Below are positions 5,839 to 6,358 of a DNA stretch of 6,358 bases, in pieces. Both the position numbers and the translations under genes were made by a program. Source of the stretch: Candidatus Competibacteraceae bacterium (GTDB taxonomy: Bacteria; Pseudomonadota; Gammaproteobacteria; Competibacterales; Competibacteraceae); contig JAAUQA010000204.1 of NCBI GenBank assembly GCA_012032855.1, forward strand, positions 1 to 6,358, given 5' to 3'. The notes under the pieces are model-generated. The model worked only from the letters and a program-made list of their open reading frames with translations. It searched no databases and was not told where the DNA came from. Numbering within the stretch: position 1 is the stretch's first letter; each line of letters starts with the position of its first letter.

Positions 5839-6222
5839 ATGAAAACGTTTTTAAGAAACCGGCGTACCCTGAGTGTGCTGCTATTAAGTTGTGGATTATC
5901 GCTCACAGCCCACCAGAGCCATGCCGACGTAGATATCGCCAACCTGCCGTTGTTCTTGGGCGGCAGTGGTATTCCTCTGTCTTTGTTAGTCATGGGCCGC
6001 GATCATAAACTGTTTTATGAAGCATACAACGATGCTTCGGATCTCAATCAAGACGGTGAAATTGATGTCGGTTATAAACCCAACCTCACACAGGATGGCA
6101 AACCGCTTGATTATTATGGTTATTTTGATTCCTACAAGTGCTACACCTACCAAAGTGGTGTTTTTGTCCCAGTCGCTGATACCGACACCAGCAGCGATGC
6201 ACAAAACCAAAAAATGTGTTAG
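5839..6222 (+). CDS. pilY1: PilY1 pilus tip adhesin, N-terminal part, ends at an apparent frameshift
   Basis: Fifth operon gene, 37 bases after pilX. GGAG at 5825-5828 precedes the ATG at 5839 by ten bases. A Sec signal peptide is clear: basic MKTFLRNRR, hydrophobic LSVLLLSCGLSL, and likely cleavage after SHA (residue 29). The mature start continues with GSGIPLSLLVMGRDHKLFYEAYND and a calcium-loop-like DLNQDGEID (68-76), then DYYGYFDSYKCYTY, all familiar from large PilY1 homologues that lack an N-terminal von Willebrand domain. The frame stops at TAG 6220-6222, just after the A6 run 6209-6214. The family sequence resumes in the next frame, so this is not a natural C-terminus (PilY1 proteins usually exceed 1000 residues). 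The product would be a secreted adhesin and regulator of pilus retraction at the tip. Either the run is miscounted, or the gene is broken or phase-variable. Confidence 0.87.
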   Translation: MKTFLRNRRTLSVLLLSCGLSLTAHQSHADVDIANLPLFLGGSGIPLSLLVMGRDHKLFYEAYNDASDLNQDGEIDVGYKPNLTQDGKPLDYYGYFDSYKCYTYQSGVFVPVADTDTSSDAQNQKMC

Positions 6223-6358
6223 TGCGGGTAATTACTGGTCCGGTGATTTTCTCAATTATTTAACTACCGCCCGAATAGATGCTATCCGCCGAATCCTCTA
6301 TGGCGGTTACCGCGTCACCGACTCCGACAGTAATACTGTTTTGCAACGTGCCCGCATC
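6212..6358 (+). CDS. pilY1: PilY1 continued in the shifted frame, runs off the window
   Basis: After the A6 run the frame starting at 6212 is open to the last base and reads KCVSAGNYWSGDF, then LNYLTTARIDAIRRILYGGYR, then VTDSDSNTVLQRARI. The pieces WSGDFLNYLT, RIDAIRRILYGG and the final VLQRARI are what PilY1 homologues carry directly after the DSYKCYTY region. Removing a single A from 6209-6214 joins this to the upstream frame as QNQKCVSAGNYWSG with no other change. This piece has no start codon or ribosome binding site of its own, so it is the same gene, not a separate one. The rest of pilY1, and perhaps pilE, lies beyond the window. Confidence 0.82.

Noticed and set aside
6209..6214. Programmed ribosomal frameshifting in pilY1
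   Set aside because: The change needed is +1 (or -2) at an A-run, which is not the usual A-AAA-AAG type -1 signal, and no stimulatory structure or upstream Shine-Dalgarno-like element is evident.
1..6358. Novel defence system, CRISPR array, phage or insertion sequence
   Set aside because: All substantial open frames are accounted for by the lyase, the two-component pair and pilus genes; no spaced direct repeats, transposase or integrase motifs were seen.

Overview
The window looks like a chromosomal segment from a gammaproteobacterium. The reasons are an AlgZ/AlgR (FimS/AlgR) two-component pair and a minor-pilin operon in the order fimT-pilV-pilW-pilX-pilY1, which is the order of the Pseudomonas type IV pilus operon. 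The first gene is a malyl-CoA lyase of the Chloroflexus type, an enzyme reported in some wastewater and sulfur-oxidising proteobacteria. A Competibacter/Chromatiales-like source is possible, but that is a guess from gene content. I see no mobile element, CRISPR array, tRNA or rRNA.

Layout. (1) Positions 1-1025, plus strand: malyl-CoA lyase, with its 5' end outside the window. (2) 1026-1117: a short convergent intergenic gap holding a REP/BIME-like nested palindrome. (3) 1118-1849 and 1827-2861, minus strand: the AlgR-type LytTR response regulator and the AlgZ/FimS-type histidine kinase. The kinase gene is upstream and the two genes overlap by 23 bases. (4) 2862-3132: a divergent regulatory region with two 9-bp direct repeats (CCGTTCGTC and CGGTTCGTC) separated by 12 bp, a good match to a tandem AlgR/LytTR box. 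(5) 3133 to the end, plus strand: fimT, pilV, pilW, pilX and the start of pilY1, tightly packed and presumably one transcript.

How they work together. In Pseudomonas aeruginosa, AlgZ/AlgR activates the fimU-pilVWXY1Y2E operon from an unlinked locus. Here the regulator pair sits directly divergent from the operon, with a candidate AlgR box between them, so a local regulatory module is a reasonable inference. The minor pilins and PilY1 would form the tip and priming complex of the type IV pilus. Each of the five pilus proteins carries an acidic, calcium-loop-like stretch.

Reading-frame problems. pilY1 is split by a +1 frame change at an A6 run (6209-6214). The start of the lyase shows two compensating one-base shifts (around 28-31 and at C-run 54-57). 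The kinase's most natural start (GTG at 2886, with a good ribosome binding site) is one base out of frame with its body across an A5 run. All four are one-base changes, three at homopolymer runs of four or more bases and one at a T doublet, so sequencing or assembly error is the simplest explanation. Phase variation of pilY1 is an alternative worth excluding.
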